The notes under the pieces: model-generated
Databases searched by the model: none
What the model saw: only the letters and a program-made list of their open reading frames with translations
Told to the model about the DNA's origin: nothing
In this document: positions 36,136 through 45,622 of the stretch, piece by piece
Position numbering within the stretch: the stretch's first letter is position 1
How the letters are laid out: every line of letters starts with the position of its first letter
Program-made: the position numbers and the translations under genes
NCBI GenBank assembly: GCA_020851465.1
Contig: JADZCR010000011.1
Coordinates: 1 to 63,987, forward strand
DNA from: Phycisphaeraceae bacterium
Lineage (GTDB): Bacteria > Planctomycetota > Phycisphaerae > Phycisphaerales > Phycisphaeraceae
Reading direction: 5' to 3'
Length of the DNA stretch: 63,987 nucleotides

Positions 36136-37005
36136 ATGAGTTCAACCCGCCCTGATGCGTTTACCTCCTCCCCGCCCGCGGTCGTCACCCGGCGCATCGG
36201 CTGCGTGAGTTATCTCAACGCCAAACCGCTCATCGAAGGCGTGGAAAAAGACCCCGGCATTCCCGGCGCGCTGGTAAAGCTCGACATACCCAGCCGCCTG
36301 CTGGATGACCTGCTGGCCGGCGAGGTGGACATCGCGCTTTGTCCGGTCATCGACTACTTCCGCAGCACCACGCCGCTGGAAATCGTGCCCGTCGGCGGGA
36401 TCGGCTGCGACGGGCCGACCCTGACGGTTCGCCTTTTCAGTCGCGTGCCGATTGATCGAATCACCGCCATTTACGCTGACACCGACAGCCACACCAGCGT
36501 CGCGCTGCTGCGCGTGCTGCTGCACCAACGGGACGGCCTGACGCCGACGCTCATCGACTACCACGCCCGCGAGCGCGTGGCGGGACACAAGCTCGTCACC
36601 GCACCCGAGGCGATGCTGCTCATCGGCGACAAGGTGGTGGCGGACTGCCCCAGCGAGGACGAGTACCCGCATCAGCTCGATCTGGGGCAGGCGTGGCGCG
36701 AGCTTACCGGTCTGCCTTTCGTCTTTGCCGTCTGGCTGGCGCGACGCGGGGCAAAGCTCGGCGACCTGCCTCAACAACTCGACCAGCAACGGATCCGCAA
36801 TGCGGCGCGGATCGATCAGATCGTCGATCGCCACGCAGCGGCGCACCACTGGCCGCGCGAGCTAGCGACCCGCTATCTGGGCGAGTTGCTGCGCTACGCC
36901 ATCGGACCGCGCGAATGTCAGGCCATCGAACGCTTCGGCGAACTGGCGGCCCGGTGCGGCGTCATCCCCGCCAATCGTCCGCTCGTTCTCCACTCCGACG
37001 GTTGA
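36136..37005 (+). CDS. mqnA: Chorismate dehydratase of the futalosine menaquinone pathway
   Basis: MqnA converts chorismate to 3-enolpyruvylbenzoate, the first step of the futalosine route to menaquinone. The 289-residue product shows the family start RIGCVSYLNAKPLIEG, then LDIPSRLLDDLLAGEVDIAL, CPVIDYFRS and YADTDSHTSVALLRVLL, in the periplasmic-binding-protein-like fold. Other mqn genes are not in the window. It is divergent from the sigma-54 activator. Its ATG is chosen because family homology starts just after it and a TATAAT sits 6 bases upstream. Confidence 0.93.
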   Translation: MSSTRPDAFTSSPPAVVTRRIGCVSYLNAKPLIEGVEKDPGIPGALVKLDIPSRLLDDLLAGEVDIALCPVIDYFRSTTPLEIVPVGGIGCDGPTLTVRLFSRVPIDRITAIYADTDSHTSVALLRVLLHQRDGLTPTLIDYHARERVAGHKLVTAPEAMLLIGDKVVADCPSEDEYPHQLDLGQAWRELTGLPFVFAVWLARRGAKLGDLPQQLDQQRIRNAARIDQIVDRHAAAHHWPRELATRYLGELLRYAIGPRECQAIERFGELAARCGVIPANRPLVLHSDG

Positions 37006-37068
37006 GGTGGCCCGAAGCGATGCGGCGTCTCTTTCCGCTCAACTCCGTCGGCTCTGCCGAACCTACCC

Positions 37069-38568
37069 GTGGCGCGACGAATCTCCCAACCTTACCACTG
37101 CCAACCACTGGCCGACCTGGCGCGGCAGCTTCTCTTTGCGCCGCCCGACAAACGCATCGAACAGGTTCGCCGTGCTGAGAAACTGCACGATCAGCTCGAT
37201 ACGTCCGTGGCTTATCCGTTTGAGTTCATCAGCTACCGCATCACCGGATATCGCAGCGAAACCGAGAGCGACTCGCTGCTGGTGGGTGAAGCGATCCTCC
37301 CCGACCTGCGTCTGCTCATCGATTCGCTGAGCCGGGCGACGGACATTCCCATCCAGGGAAACGAAGCCTTCGAGGAACCCAAAGAACTGGCGGCTCGCGC
37401 ACGGGTGAGCGAAAAAACCGTGTCGCGCTGGCGTCAGGCCGGCCTGCGCTGGCGCTGGGTGATCGATCAGAAATCCGGCCAGCGACGGCTGATGATTCCG
37501 CGTGAGGCGGCGGATCGGTTCCTCGCCGAAAATCAGGTCAAAGTCGCGCGGGCGGCGCAGTATTCCTACCTCTCCGACGACGACAAAGTCCGGCTGCTGG
37601 CTCGCGCCCGGCGGATCGCCGAGGCCGGTGACTTCACGCTCAACCGCGTCGCCACTCATCTGGCCAGACGCAGCGGCCGCGCCATCGAGACCATCCGCGC
37701 CCTGCTCGAAAAGCATGATCGGGAAAACCCGCGGAACGCTATTTTCATCAACCGCACCGGTCCGCTGACCACCAAGCAGAAGCGTCTGATCGCACGGGCG
37801 CATCGCATGGGCGTGCGCAACCGCCTGATCGCTGCCCGCTTCAAGCGAACCCGCGCGACGATCCACCGCGTGATCCAGGAACGCCGCGCCGCCGCCATCC
37901 GACGCATTGAGATCAACTACGTCATGTCGCCGACCTTTTCCCGCGATGATGCGGATCAGGTCATTCTCCACGCGCCCGAACCTCGTGAAGGCAAGCAGAA
38001 GTCCGACGCGAAGATGCCGACCGATGACCTGCCCGAATCACTCCGACCGCTTTTCGACGAACCCGAATGGTCCGCTGATCGGCAGCGGCGTTCACTGGTG
38101 CGCTACAACTATCTCAAGTTCAAGGCTCATCAACTGCGCCTCGCGCTTGATCGGCATGAGCCGCGCGTCGCTGCGATGGACCAGATCGACGCAGCCCTGA
38201 CGCAGGCGCGCCTGATCCGTGACGGACTGGTTTTATCGAGTCAGCGTCTGGTGCTGTCGGTGATCCGGCGGCATCTGCTCGGACAGGCTGACCGCTCCAC
38301 CAATGCTGTCATGGAACTTCTCGAAATGAGTCAGGATGTCCTGCGCACGGCGATCGACGACTTCGACGTGTCACGCAGGCAGACCTTCGACGCCCATGTG
38401 ACCTGGCATCTCATGCGTCACTTCGCCACGCAGCAAGGCAGCCGCAAAGCGCATCGGCGTGTCGGTGCGGAGGAAGTGCTGCGGAAAATCCGCGCGGGTG
38501 ATGTTCTCTCGGACCTGCAACCGCTCGAAGCAGCCGCCGAACGCGACGCGAAGGATGATCTGCGCTAA
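37069..38568 (+). CDS. Multi-HTH protein with sigma-70 region-2-like C-terminal domain
   Basis: The 499-residue product has a MerR/excisionase-like HTH at about 105-150 (KELAARARVSEKTVSRWRQA, then SGQRRLMIPREAADRFL), two more HTH-like units at 188-215 and 235-272 (RLIAARFKRTRATIHRVIQE), a linker, and a C-terminal segment at 385-455 that lines up with sigma-70 region 2 (SSQRLVLSVIRRH; ELLEMSQDVLRTAIDDFDVS; TFDAHVTWHLMRHFA). Sigma regions 3 and 4 are not seen. It begins with GTG at 37069, in frame with and 63 bases after mqnA. DNA binding is very likely; action as a sigma factor is inference. Confidence 0.75.
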   Translation: MARRISQPYHCQPLADLARQLLFAPPDKRIEQVRRAEKLHDQLDTSVAYPFEFISYRITGYRSETESDSLLVGEAILPDLRLLIDSLSRATDIPIQGNEAFEEPKELAARARVSEKTVSRWRQAGLRWRWVIDQKSGQRRLMIPREAADRFLAENQVKVARAAQYSYLSDDDKVRLLARARRIAEAGDFTLNRVATHLARRSGRAIETIRALLEKHDRENPRNAIFINRTGPLTTKQKRLIARAHRMGVRNRLIAARFKRTRATIHRVIQERRAAAIRRIEINYVMSPTFSRDDADQVILHAPEPREGKQKSDAKMPTDDLPESLRPLFDEPEWSADRQRRSLVRYNYLKFKAHQLRLALDRHEPRVAAMDQIDAALTQARLIRDGLVLSSQRLVLSVIRRHLLGQADRSTNAVMELLEMSQDVLRTAIDDFDVSRRQTFDAHVTWHLMRHFATQQGSRKAHRRVGAEEVLRKIRAGDVLSDLQPLEAAAERDAKDDLR

Positions 38569-38978
38569 ACCCCTACGGGTGAGCCGATCTGCTTGTGGGT
38601 CATGACATAGATGTAGCCGATCACCACAGCCGTCAGTCCCAGCGTGATGCCGACGCGCGATTGGAGTATTTGCGCGGTGATCGTCGGGAGCTTTCCCGCG
38701 TGTCCGCGATAAATCCAGAGCACGAGCACGCCGGTGCCGATCGCCAGCGGGTCGAGCACCAGAAACGACACCGACACCCAGCGATCCGGCCAGGGCAGCA
38801 CCCACAGCAGGGCCGCCACCGTCACCGCCAGCACGCCGCCCCACGCGCTGCCCAGCGCCAGCCACGGCGCCCAGCCGAAAAACCGCTCGCCCGCCTGCGG
38901 CATGCGCCACATATAGACAATCACACCCAGGACGATCAGCGCGGAAAGAATGAGTTGGACAGCCAGTTGAATCGTCAT
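38565..38978 (-). CDS. Four-helix membrane protein, unknown function
   Basis: A 137-residue integral membrane protein with four predicted helices (TIQLAVQLILSALIVLGVIV; LGSAWGGVLAVTVAALLWVL; VSFLVLDPLAIGTGVLVLWI; VGITLGLTAVVIGYIYVMTH). No family is recognised. It is 23 bases downstream of queD on the same strand and is probably transcribed with it. Its last 4 bases overlap the convergent multi-HTH gene. Confidence 0.75.
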   Translation of the reverse strand: MTIQLAVQLILSALIVLGVIVYMWRMPQAGERFFGWAPWLALGSAWGGVLAVTVAALLWVLPWPDRWVSVSFLVLDPLAIGTGVLVLWIYRGHAGKLPTITAQILQSRVGITLGLTAVVIGYIYVMTHKQIGSPVGV

Positions 38979-39001
38979 GTTTGAAGCCGCCGGTGACGCC
39001 G

Positions 39002-39364
39002 CTACTGTCCGCGATACTCCGCCATCGATGTGCAGGTTTCATGCACCCGGACGATCGACAGCAGAGGCAACGTCGGCTTCAATCGGTCGTACACCCACCT
39101 GGCGAGCACCTCCGCGGTAGGGTTGGCAAGCCCCTCGATCTCATTGAGCACGTAATGATCGAGCTGCTGCTGAATCGGCGCGATAGCCGCCTTGATCTCG
39201 CCGAAGTCCTGGAGATAGCCCTTCTCCGGAGACACTTCGCCCTCGATCACCACGTCGATGTGAAACGAGTGGCCGTGCATCCGTCGGCACTTGTGGCCTT
39301 GGGGAAAAGTCGGCAGCCAGTGTGCCGCCTCGAAGTCAAACGTCTTGGATAGTGCAATGCGCAT
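39002..39364 (-). CDS. queD: 6-carboxy-5,6,7,8-tetrahydropterin synthase
   Basis: QueD makes 6-carboxytetrahydropterin from dihydroneopterin triphosphate for queuosine synthesis. The 120-residue product has the PTPS zinc histidines (FEAAHWLP; MHGHSFHIDVVIEG), the DFGEIK motif, DHYVLNEI and the Glu in VRVHETCTSMAEYRG. Length is normal. It lies 11 bases after queE, whose product uses its product. Confidence 0.96.
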   Translation of the reverse strand: MRIALSKTFDFEAAHWLPTFPQGHKCRRMHGHSFHIDVVIEGEVSPEKGYLQDFGEIKAAIAPIQQQLDHYVLNEIEGLANPTAEVLARWVYDRLKPTLPLLSIVRVHETCTSMAEYRGQ

Positions 39365-39375
39365 GTCTCTTGAGT

Positions 39376-40062
39376 TTACACGCCTCTGGTCATCGGATCC
39401 CAGATGAGCTTGTGCAACTGCGTCTGCAAGCGAACGGGCAGGCCGTCCGCCAGCACCCATTCCGCCAACTCGCGCAGCGACAGGCCATCGACTCCCGCGA
39501 TCTCCAGCCCCGGCTTCATCGGCGCAGCCGCACTCATCAGGACGGCATGGACGCGCTCCGATAATTGGTATTTGGCGATGACCTGGCGTGCCCACTGGTA
39601 ATCCTCGCGCGAGCAGAGGACAAACTTCACCTCGTCACGATGCGTGAGGTGATCGATGTTGGACCAGAGGTTCCGCTGCGCCTCGCCGCTGCCAGGCGTT
39701 TTGAGATCCATGATGCGAATCACGCGCGGATCGCAGCGTGAAATGTCGCTGGCACCGCTGGTCTCGATCAGCACGGTAAAGCCCTCGTCGGCCAGTCGTC
39801 GCATCAGCTCGTGAACATTCGGCTGGAGGAGCGGCTCACCGCCGGTGATTTCCACCAACCGGCCGTTCCCCGCCATGCGGCGCACTTGCGCCAGCACCTC
39901 GTCGATTTCGTATCGCCTGCCTTCGTGAAAGGCATACTCGGTATCGCAATAGTGACAGCGCAGGTGGCAGCCGGTGAGCCGTACAAAGACGCAGGGCAAC
40001 CCCGCCCAGGTGCTTTCACCCTGGATCGAATGGAAAATCTCGTTAATCAACAAGGTAGCCAC
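39376..40062 (-). CDS. queE: 7-carboxy-7-deazaguanine synthase (radical SAM)
   Basis: QueE rearranges 6-carboxytetrahydropterin to 7-carboxy-7-deazaguanine. The 228-residue product shows the substrate loop INEIFHSIQGEST, the radical SAM cluster GCHLRCHYCDTEYAF (the short CxxxCxxC form), the GGEPLLQP motif and IETSGA. The GTG start at 40062 gives the standard family N-terminus and lies 7 bases after a TAAAAT hexamer; a longer frame to 40122 is possible but atypical. Confidence 0.94.
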   Translation of the reverse strand: MATLLINEIFHSIQGESTWAGLPCVFVRLTGCHLRCHYCDTEYAFHEGRRYEIDEVLAQVRRMAGNGRLVEITGGEPLLQPNVHELMRRLADEGFTVLIETSGASDISRCDPRVIRIMDLKTPGSGEAQRNLWSNIDHLTHRDEVKFVLCSREDYQWARQVIAKYQLSERVHAVLMSAAAPMKPGLEIAGVDGLSLRELAEWVLADGLPVRLQTQLHKLIWDPMTRGV

Positions 40063-40069
40063 AGCGTTG

Positions 40070-40075
40070 ATTTTA
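40070..40075 (-). promoter_or_regulatory. -10 hexamer of queE, predicted leaderless
   Basis: TAAAAT on the reverse strand is followed by 7 bases and the GTG at 40062. There is no Shine-Dalgarno sequence. Confidence 0.4.
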
Positions 40076-40166
40076 GCCGCTGTCCTCGTTTGCGAGCCGG
40101 GGCCGTGAATAGCGCGACTCATTTCACGCGGCTCGCTTTACGCCTTCACCCGCTCGCCGCGAAACC

Positions 40167-40643
40167 TCACTCCGGCGCCTCCACCTTTTCTAATAACTCC
40201 CGAACTGTTTTTTTCAGCACCGGATGGACCGCATCAGGCGCGACATCCGCGAGCGGTCGGAGCACGAACCAGCGTTCGTGCATCGCGGGATGAGGGACGC
40301 GCAGGTCACCCGTGTCGATCACCCGATCGTCGTAGAGCAGCACATCCATATCCAGCGTGCGCGGCCCCCATTTAATGCGGTGTCCCGGCGGCTGCCGACC
40401 TGTCTGACGCTCGATTTCCAGCAGTTTCGTCAACAAATCATGCGGATCCAGCGCGGTCTCCAGCAAGGCGGCAGCATTGAGAAACTCGCCTTGGGGCACA
40501 TGACTTACGGGTGCGGTTGCGTAAACCCTGCTGAAGGCGAGAAGCTCCGTCCGCGGCAGTCGAGCCAGCCCTTGCCGTGCGATCTCGATGTGCGCAGCAC
40601 GGTCGCCGACGTTGCTGCCGATACCGATCATCGCGTGGGCCAT
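40167..40643 (-). CDS. folK: 6-hydroxymethyl-7,8-dihydropterin pyrophosphokinase (folate synthesis)
   Basis: FolK transfers pyrophosphate from ATP to hydroxymethyldihydropterin. The 158-residue product has IGIGSNVGDRAAHI, YATAPVSHVPQGEFLNAA, the ATP-binding LEIERQTGR, and the signature WGPRTLDMDVLLYDD followed by VPHPAMHERWFVLRPL. The ATG at 40643 fits the family N-terminus. It lies upstream of queE and queD on the same strand, grouping pterin-using steps. CACAAT is 6 bases before the ATG. Confidence 0.95.
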   Translation of the reverse strand: MAHAMIGIGSNVGDRAAHIEIARQGLARLPRTELLAFSRVYATAPVSHVPQGEFLNAAALLETALDPHDLLTKLLEIERQTGRQPPGHRIKWGPRTLDMDVLLYDDRVIDTGDLRVPHPAMHERWFVLRPLADVAPDAVHPVLKKTVRELLEKVEAPE

Positions 40644-40747
40644 GCGACGATTGTGGCGGGTGTCGGGGCTGCGAGCAAACATCGCGGTACGAATCTTCGC
40701 CTTCTTCCGCTAGAATCTCGACACCACTCGATTCAGGAGATGCTCTC

Positions 40748-43456
40748 ATGCGGATTCCGGCCACCATCGCTTTGGTATTGACGATCGCGTTCACAACGGC
40801 CGCTCAGGCGGCTCTGCCCGTTTATCTCTGGTACGAACCGGAATGGTTTGAAGGCGTTTCCGGCAACTTTGGTTACTGGTCGGGATTCGACTCCTCGAAG
40901 CCCAAGGGTTCGTGGGGCATCGCCGGGCCGGGCATCGCGGCGGAGTTTTCGCAAGGCGGCGAGAGCGAATGGAACTCGATGGGTGTGCCTGCTGCGGAGA
41001 CCTCCGCCACCGCGCAGCGCAATATCACCATTCCGCGTGCGGGTAAGTACCGCGTATGGGTTCGCTATTACGACCACCGCGACTTGACCGAGCCGTTCAC
41101 GATCCGTGTCGAGCAGAGCGGCAAGACGGTTGCCGGTGAGCTGGGCGTCAAGCCGATTGTTCCGCGGAACGACGAGTATCAGCTGTATTGGGGATTTTCG
41201 TTCGGCTGGGGATCGGTGGACGGCCAACTCGATGCCGGTCCTGCGACGCTGAAAGTCGTGGTGGACAAGGCTGGACAGGCGTTTCGTCAGGTTGACGCGG
41301 TGTTGATTACCGACGATCTCGACTACGTTCCGCAGGTGCGTGAGAAGCCGCCTTTCAATTACTTCAGCGCGTACCGCATTCATCCCGGCGACGGGAAAGC
41401 GTGGCGCGGGCAGATGAGCAAGGCGGGCGACTCGTGGAAGCGTCCCGCCCTCGGCGGCCGTGATTTCTCGATGTGGGTCACCGGCGCATCGGACGCCAAG
41501 GCTTCGCCGAATCTCGCTCAGCAGAGCCTGCTCGACTACTACTACGACGCGGCGATTCCCAGAGACCTGACCGCACTATTTCCCAAGCAGTTCCCCGACA
41601 AGCAGAAGACTCCGCTGGTGAACTGGCCGGGATATTTCCCTGGTCTGTATCTGGGTGTGACTCCCGACCTCTCGCCCGGCTCACCGATCCGCACGTTCCT
41701 GGAAAGGACCAAAGCTCCTTTCTACATCATGACCAACTACGCGAATCCTCAATACACGGACCAGACCGGACCGGCGACTTATCAGGCTCTCACCGGGGTG
41801 TTCAAGGATCAGTTCCTCGGCTACATCCACGGTGAGGCGACAGGCACGCTGACGGTGTATCCGTCGGGGATTTCACTGCAGGGCAAGACGCGGAAGCAAT
41901 TCATTGATGCCTTCATCGCCGACCTGAAAAAGCAGCAGGAGGCGGAGTGGAGCAAGTTTTACAAGACGCCGGTTCCGGTGGATCACTGGGACAAGGGCAT
42001 CGCCTGCATGTCCTGCGACACCATCGCCCTGGCGCACGCGATGCTGGAAAGCGGCCGGCAGATCTGCGCGTATGAGATAGATGGAACCAACGACAACGCC
42101 AACCAGCGCGTCGCCTTCATGCGCGGGGCGGCGCGACAGTACGGCAAGAACTGGATCAACTACGCCAGCGGAAACTTTGGCGATTCGTGCAACTATTTCT
42201 CGCAGAACCCCGCCGTGCCGCGCGGGGCACCGTCATGGTTTCACTCGCGGTACGCCATCACCGACGGCGTGGACATCGGCTGGTATCGCAAACTTTATTA
42301 CCTCAACTTCATGGGCGGCGCCTCGGCGATCTACTGGGAGCAGGGCTTGCACAACCAGTGGATCAAGCCGGGACCGGGCGAGCATCCGGTTCAGCTTTCG
42401 CCCCTCGGTCGGGCGACAGAGGATTTTCAGGATTTCGTCACGCGAGTCGGTGACCGCGGCGAGCCTTACACGCCGGTGGCAGTGCTGCTCTCCTACGGCC
42501 ACGGCTATGAGCGCGTGAGCAACACCTGCAAAGCCTTCGATGTTTACACCCAAGGCACCAACGACCTGGAGCTGCGCGAACTCTTCAGCGTGCTCTGGTT
42601 CCCCGCACCGATCCGCGCCAGCGCACCGATCACGCCGGAAAAGCAAAGCCTCCAGCCAAGCGTGTTCGGCGACATCTTCGACATCCTCGTCGATCGGCCG
42701 AACCGCCTGGATGCGCTCAAGAACTACCCGATCGTCATCGCTGCGGGTGACGCAGACCTGACCGGCGCGACGGGTAAAGCGGTGCTCGACCATGTAAAAA
42801 ACGGCGCAACGCTGGTGGTCAACGCCTCTACGCTGCGACGTGATGCCAACGGCAAGGTCAAGATGGATGACTACGGCCTGACGCTGCTCGGCAGCCGTGC
42901 GACCTTCACCGCCTGGTCCCCCGATGGGAAGGAATCCCTCGAAGCCACTCCCTTTGAAGTGGAAAACGTGGAACTCCACGGCGCCAAGCCGATCATCTGG
43001 GCCGACGCCCAGACACCCATCGCGGTGCGTCAAAAGGTCGGAAAGGGCGCGATCATCGTCACGCTCGTGCCGCACATGATCGGCATGGACGAGCGGGCCC
43101 ATCCCGCGCTGCCCTACCTGATGCGCACCCTCACCAGCGGGCTGATGCCTGTCGAGGTGCTGACGCCCGACGGCGATCCCTCCGATGGCCGCGTCATGTT
43201 CAGCATCAACCGCACCAAGAGCGGCTACCTCGTCTCGCTTTACAACAACGAGGGCATCGACAAGACGCAGAACGGCATCGCCCGTGTGGACCGCACAAAG
43301 GTGGCGAACGTCCTCATCCGCACACGCGAAGATGTCAAGACGGCGAAGGAACATACTCAGCCGGACGACCTGACATTGGAGAAGGACGGCGACGCACGAC
43401 TGCTGCGTTTGAGTATCCCGGCGGGTGAAATCGCGGTGATTTCCCTGACGAAATGA
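40748..43456 (+). CDS. Large secreted protein, probable carbohydrate-active enzyme
   Basis: The 902-residue product has a signal peptide (MRIPATIALVLTIAFTTAAQ, cleavage near AQA-AL), a beta-sandwich-like N-terminal module (RNITIPRAGKYRVWVRYYDH), a central TIM-barrel-like region rich in Trp/Tyr, and around residues 670-790 an amidotransferase-like fold (NYPIVIAAGDADLTGATGKA, NGATLVVNASTLRRD) like that in some glycoside hydrolases. AGGAG lies 8 bases before the ATG, and TAGAAT at 40711-40716 may be the -10. Overall layout resembles the 845-residue protein at 1744-4281. The substrate is unknown. Confidence 0.75.
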   Translation: MRIPATIALVLTIAFTTAAQAALPVYLWYEPEWFEGVSGNFGYWSGFDSSKPKGSWGIAGPGIAAEFSQGGESEWNSMGVPAAETSATAQRNITIPRAGKYRVWVRYYDHRDLTEPFTIRVEQSGKTVAGELGVKPIVPRNDEYQLYWGFSFGWGSVDGQLDAGPATLKVVVDKAGQAFRQVDAVLITDDLDYVPQVREKPPFNYFSAYRIHPGDGKAWRGQMSKAGDSWKRPALGGRDFSMWVTGASDAKASPNLAQQSLLDYYYDAAIPRDLTALFPKQFPDKQKTPLVNWPGYFPGLYLGVTPDLSPGSPIRTFLERTKAPFYIMTNYANPQYTDQTGPATYQALTGVFKDQFLGYIHGEATGTLTVYPSGISLQGKTRKQFIDAFIADLKKQQEAEWSKFYKTPVPVDHWDKGIACMSCDTIALAHAMLESGRQICAYEIDGTNDNANQRVAFMRGAARQYGKNWINYASGNFGDSCNYFSQNPAVPRGAPSWFHSRYAITDGVDIGWYRKLYYLNFMGGASAIYWEQGLHNQWIKPGPGEHPVQLSPLGRATEDFQDFVTRVGDRGEPYTPVAVLLSYGHGYERVSNTCKAFDVYTQGTNDLELRELFSVLWFPAPIRASAPITPEKQSLQPSVFGDIFDILVDRPNRLDALKNYPIVIAAGDADLTGATGKAVLDHVKNGATLVVNASTLRRDANGKVKMDDYGLTLLGSRATFTAWSPDGKESLEATPFEVENVELHGAKPIIWADAQTPIAVRQKVGKGAIIVTLVPHMIGMDERAHPALPYLMRTLTSGLMPVEVLTPDGDPSDGRVMFSINRTKSGYLVSLYNNEGIDKTQNGIARVDRTKVANVLIRTREDVKTAKEHTQPDDLTLEKDGDARLLRLSIPAGEIAVISLTK

Positions 43457-43471
43457 CCTCGAACGACCGCT

Positions 43472-45025
43472 TCAGCCGGGCAGATATTTGCAGGTCTGCT
43501 CTGCGCCGGGGCCGAACTTGATCGCGTTTTTCCCGTCGCGCTTGGACTCCATCGCGCGGGAATCCGCAAGCTCGTGAAGCTCCTGCGTGGTTCTGCCGTC
43601 CCACGGATACCCCGCCAGCCCGCCGGAGATGGTCAGCGTGCCCGGCGCCTGATGGAGCAGCTTGGGGAAGCGGTGCTCGCAGATCGCGCGCTGGAACCGC
43701 TGCGCCGCGCTGAGCACGCTCTGGGGGTGCTGGCTATTGGGCTGGCGCGGTCCTTCGGCATCCCAGAAGATGACCGCGAACTCATCACCGCCGATCCGTG
43801 CGACCACATCGTGCGTCCGCACGACTGATTGCATGAGCTTCGCCGTCTCACGGAGGATGTCATCGCCGGCGGCGTGACCGTAGCGGTCGTTGTAGGTTTT
43901 GAAATCGTCGATGTCGAAAACCAGCAGCGTCACACGGAAGCGTTCCTTGACCGCTCTGGTCATCACCTGCTCGAAGAACCGGTTGAAGTACCGCCGATTC
44001 CACACGCCGGTCAGTTCGTCCTTGTAGGCGATGTCGGACAGGTCGGTGAGCTTGCGCTCCAGTGCTATCCAGTAACTCAGCCACGACGCCCAAGGCACCA
44101 GCTCGTCGCGCGAGGTCGGCGGAGCAGCGTGCAGGATGCCGAGCTTGATATTTCGATATTCGACCGGCACGGCGACGTGACCGGCGGGCGGAGTCTCCTG
44201 CGCTGTCATCAGGCCGACCTGCGCCAGGCCGCTCTGAGCGGTGAGCAGACGCAGGATCAACGGGCGGAACTGCCGCGGATCGGCGAGCAACTGCTGAAGC
44301 AGATCGACATCACCCAATTCGTGTCCCGGCGTGGGTACGGCTGTCGATCGCAGGGACGCGGCTGACGGCGGCGCGGGCGGCGGAACGGCGGAAGGCGTCA
44401 CCAGACCCGCTGTCGCCTCCGGACTGGCGAAGGCAAACTCCGTCACGCCCCACTCATCGTTGACGGCTGAGACCGTCGCGGTTGAGCCGGCCCCGGTTCG
44501 CGGCGGAGCAGCGGGCGACACCGGCGCAGCAGGCGCGGCATCCGCCCGTTGTCCGGCGGTCTCCTGCTCCGGCTCGCGCGTGCGAACGGTCAGCGAGTCG
44601 CCGATGGCTTCCATCAACTCATCGGGGTTGATCGGTTCGATCACGTAGTCGTCAAAGCCCGCTTCAACCGCGCGGGTCGCCAGCGGTTCCTCATCGGGTC
44701 GGACCACCAGCAGCAGCCGGGTACGCGGGGCGAGACGGCGCAGAGCTGCGGTCGTCACCAGCAGGCTTTCATCCAGCTCGCGCGCCCGGCCGATGAGCAC
44801 GCGCGGCGTCTCCCAGCCGAGCTTGCCCAGAGCCATGAGGTAGTCCTCGACCCGTTCGACGGCGATGGGCAGCTCCGCCTCGTTGAAGATGTCGCGGACG
44901 GTGCGCTCGAGCGATTCCTCGCCGACCACCAGTGCCGCCGGTCGAGGCCGCATCATCGTGTTGATCGGATCGAGATCGCGCGGCGAAGCGGCGGACGACG
45001 CATTGGCTGCCGGATGTGTGCTCAT
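43472..45025 (-). CDS. Diguanylate cyclase with receiver-like N-terminal domain
   Basis: A 517-residue GGDEF protein making cyclic di-GMP. Residues about 25-150 resemble a receiver domain (LLLVVRPDEEPLATRAVEAG, FDDYVIEPINPDELMEAIG). A Pro/Ala-rich linker and a GAF-like middle region follow. The GGDEF domain occupies about 335-500 (DELTGVWNRRYFNRFFEQ, FDIDDFKTYNDRYGHAAGDD, ARIGGDEFAVIF). The RxxD inhibitory site (RTHD) sits 5 residues before GGDEF, so product feedback is likely. Its ATG overlaps the stop of the upstream gene by 4 bases. Confidence 0.93.
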   Translation of the reverse strand: MSTHPAANASSAASPRDLDPINTMMRPRPAALVVGEESLERTVRDIFNEAELPIAVERVEDYLMALGKLGWETPRVLIGRARELDESLLVTTAALRRLAPRTRLLLVVRPDEEPLATRAVEAGFDDYVIEPINPDELMEAIGDSLTVRTREPEQETAGQRADAAPAAPVSPAAPPRTGAGSTATVSAVNDEWGVTEFAFASPEATAGLVTPSAVPPPAPPSAASLRSTAVPTPGHELGDVDLLQQLLADPRQFRPLILRLLTAQSGLAQVGLMTAQETPPAGHVAVPVEYRNIKLGILHAAPPTSRDELVPWASWLSYWIALERKLTDLSDIAYKDELTGVWNRRYFNRFFEQVMTRAVKERFRVTLLVFDIDDFKTYNDRYGHAAGDDILRETAKLMQSVVRTHDVVARIGGDEFAVIFWDAEGPRQPNSQHPQSVLSAAQRFQRAICEHRFPKLLHQAPGTLTISGGLAGYPWDGRTTQELHELADSRAMESKRDGKNAIKFGPGAEQTCKYLPG

Positions 45026-45615
45026 CGTTCCGCCTCCGCATCACGGTCGTTGAAGATACGCGGCATCGGCGAATCGGGCAGCGGTTCAAGCAGCATCGCC
45101 AGTTCGTCAGGAGTAATCAGCGGCTCCTCTTCGGGCGGCTTGATGAGCAGCAGACCTGAGCCGTTCCCGCGTGTGGTCGCGGTGGGCGTCGTTCGGCGCG
45201 GGGCGGCGGGAGGCAGGGTCGCTGTCGGTGCCGGTGCCGTGGGAGGCAGGATGCTCTCGACAGCGGATTTGGTTTTGACGTTGGCGCGATCGATGGGTCG
45301 CAGAGCCGGTGCGCCGACCGCGTTGGGATCAAAGCACCAGCACTTGGCGCGGGGGTAATAGCGACGGATCGCCGCCATCAGTTCGGGTAAACGGCGAACG
45401 GTATGAGGCTCGCTGACGACGATGACTCGTGCGCCGCGTGCCATCTCGACCATCGCGCTGGGCGGATCGTTGACGACACGGACAGACGCGCCGCGTTTTT
45501 CCAGTCCGTCGAGGAGGACATCGGGGGTTCGGTTCAACCGACCAACCAGCACGACACAGCGGGTCTGATCGCGCCGCCCCGCCGCTGCGGTCGTGTTGTC
45601 GAACTCCTCTCCCAT
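45022..45615 (-). CDS. Receiver-like protein, coupled partner of the diguanylate cyclase
   Basis: The 197-residue product has an alpha/beta N-terminal half (RCVVLVGRLNRTPDVLLDGL, ARGARVIVVSEPHTVRRLPE, RYYPRAKCWCFDP) resembling a receiver or nucleotide-binding fold but without a clear phospho-Asp pocket, then a Pro/Thr/Ala-rich linker and an acidic tail with PEEEPLITPDELAMLLEPLP. Its stop overlaps the cyclase start (ATGA), indicating coupling and a likely joint function. The start at 45615 lies 7 bases after TAGAAT with no Shine-Dalgarno sequence. Confidence 0.7.
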   Translation of the reverse strand: MGEEFDNTTAAAGRRDQTRCVVLVGRLNRTPDVLLDGLEKRGASVRVVNDPPSAMVEMARGARVIVVSEPHTVRRLPELMAAIRRYYPRAKCWCFDPNAVGAPALRPIDRANVKTKSAVESILPPTAPAPTATLPPAAPRRTTPTATTRGNGSGLLLIKPPEEEPLITPDELAMLLEPLPDSPMPRIFNDRDAEAER

Positions 45616-45622
45616 CGCAATC

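Noticed and set aside
42233..43354. 373-codon open frame opposite the large secreted protein
   Set aside because: Shadow; the plus-strand gene has a signal peptide, ribosome site and sensible composition.
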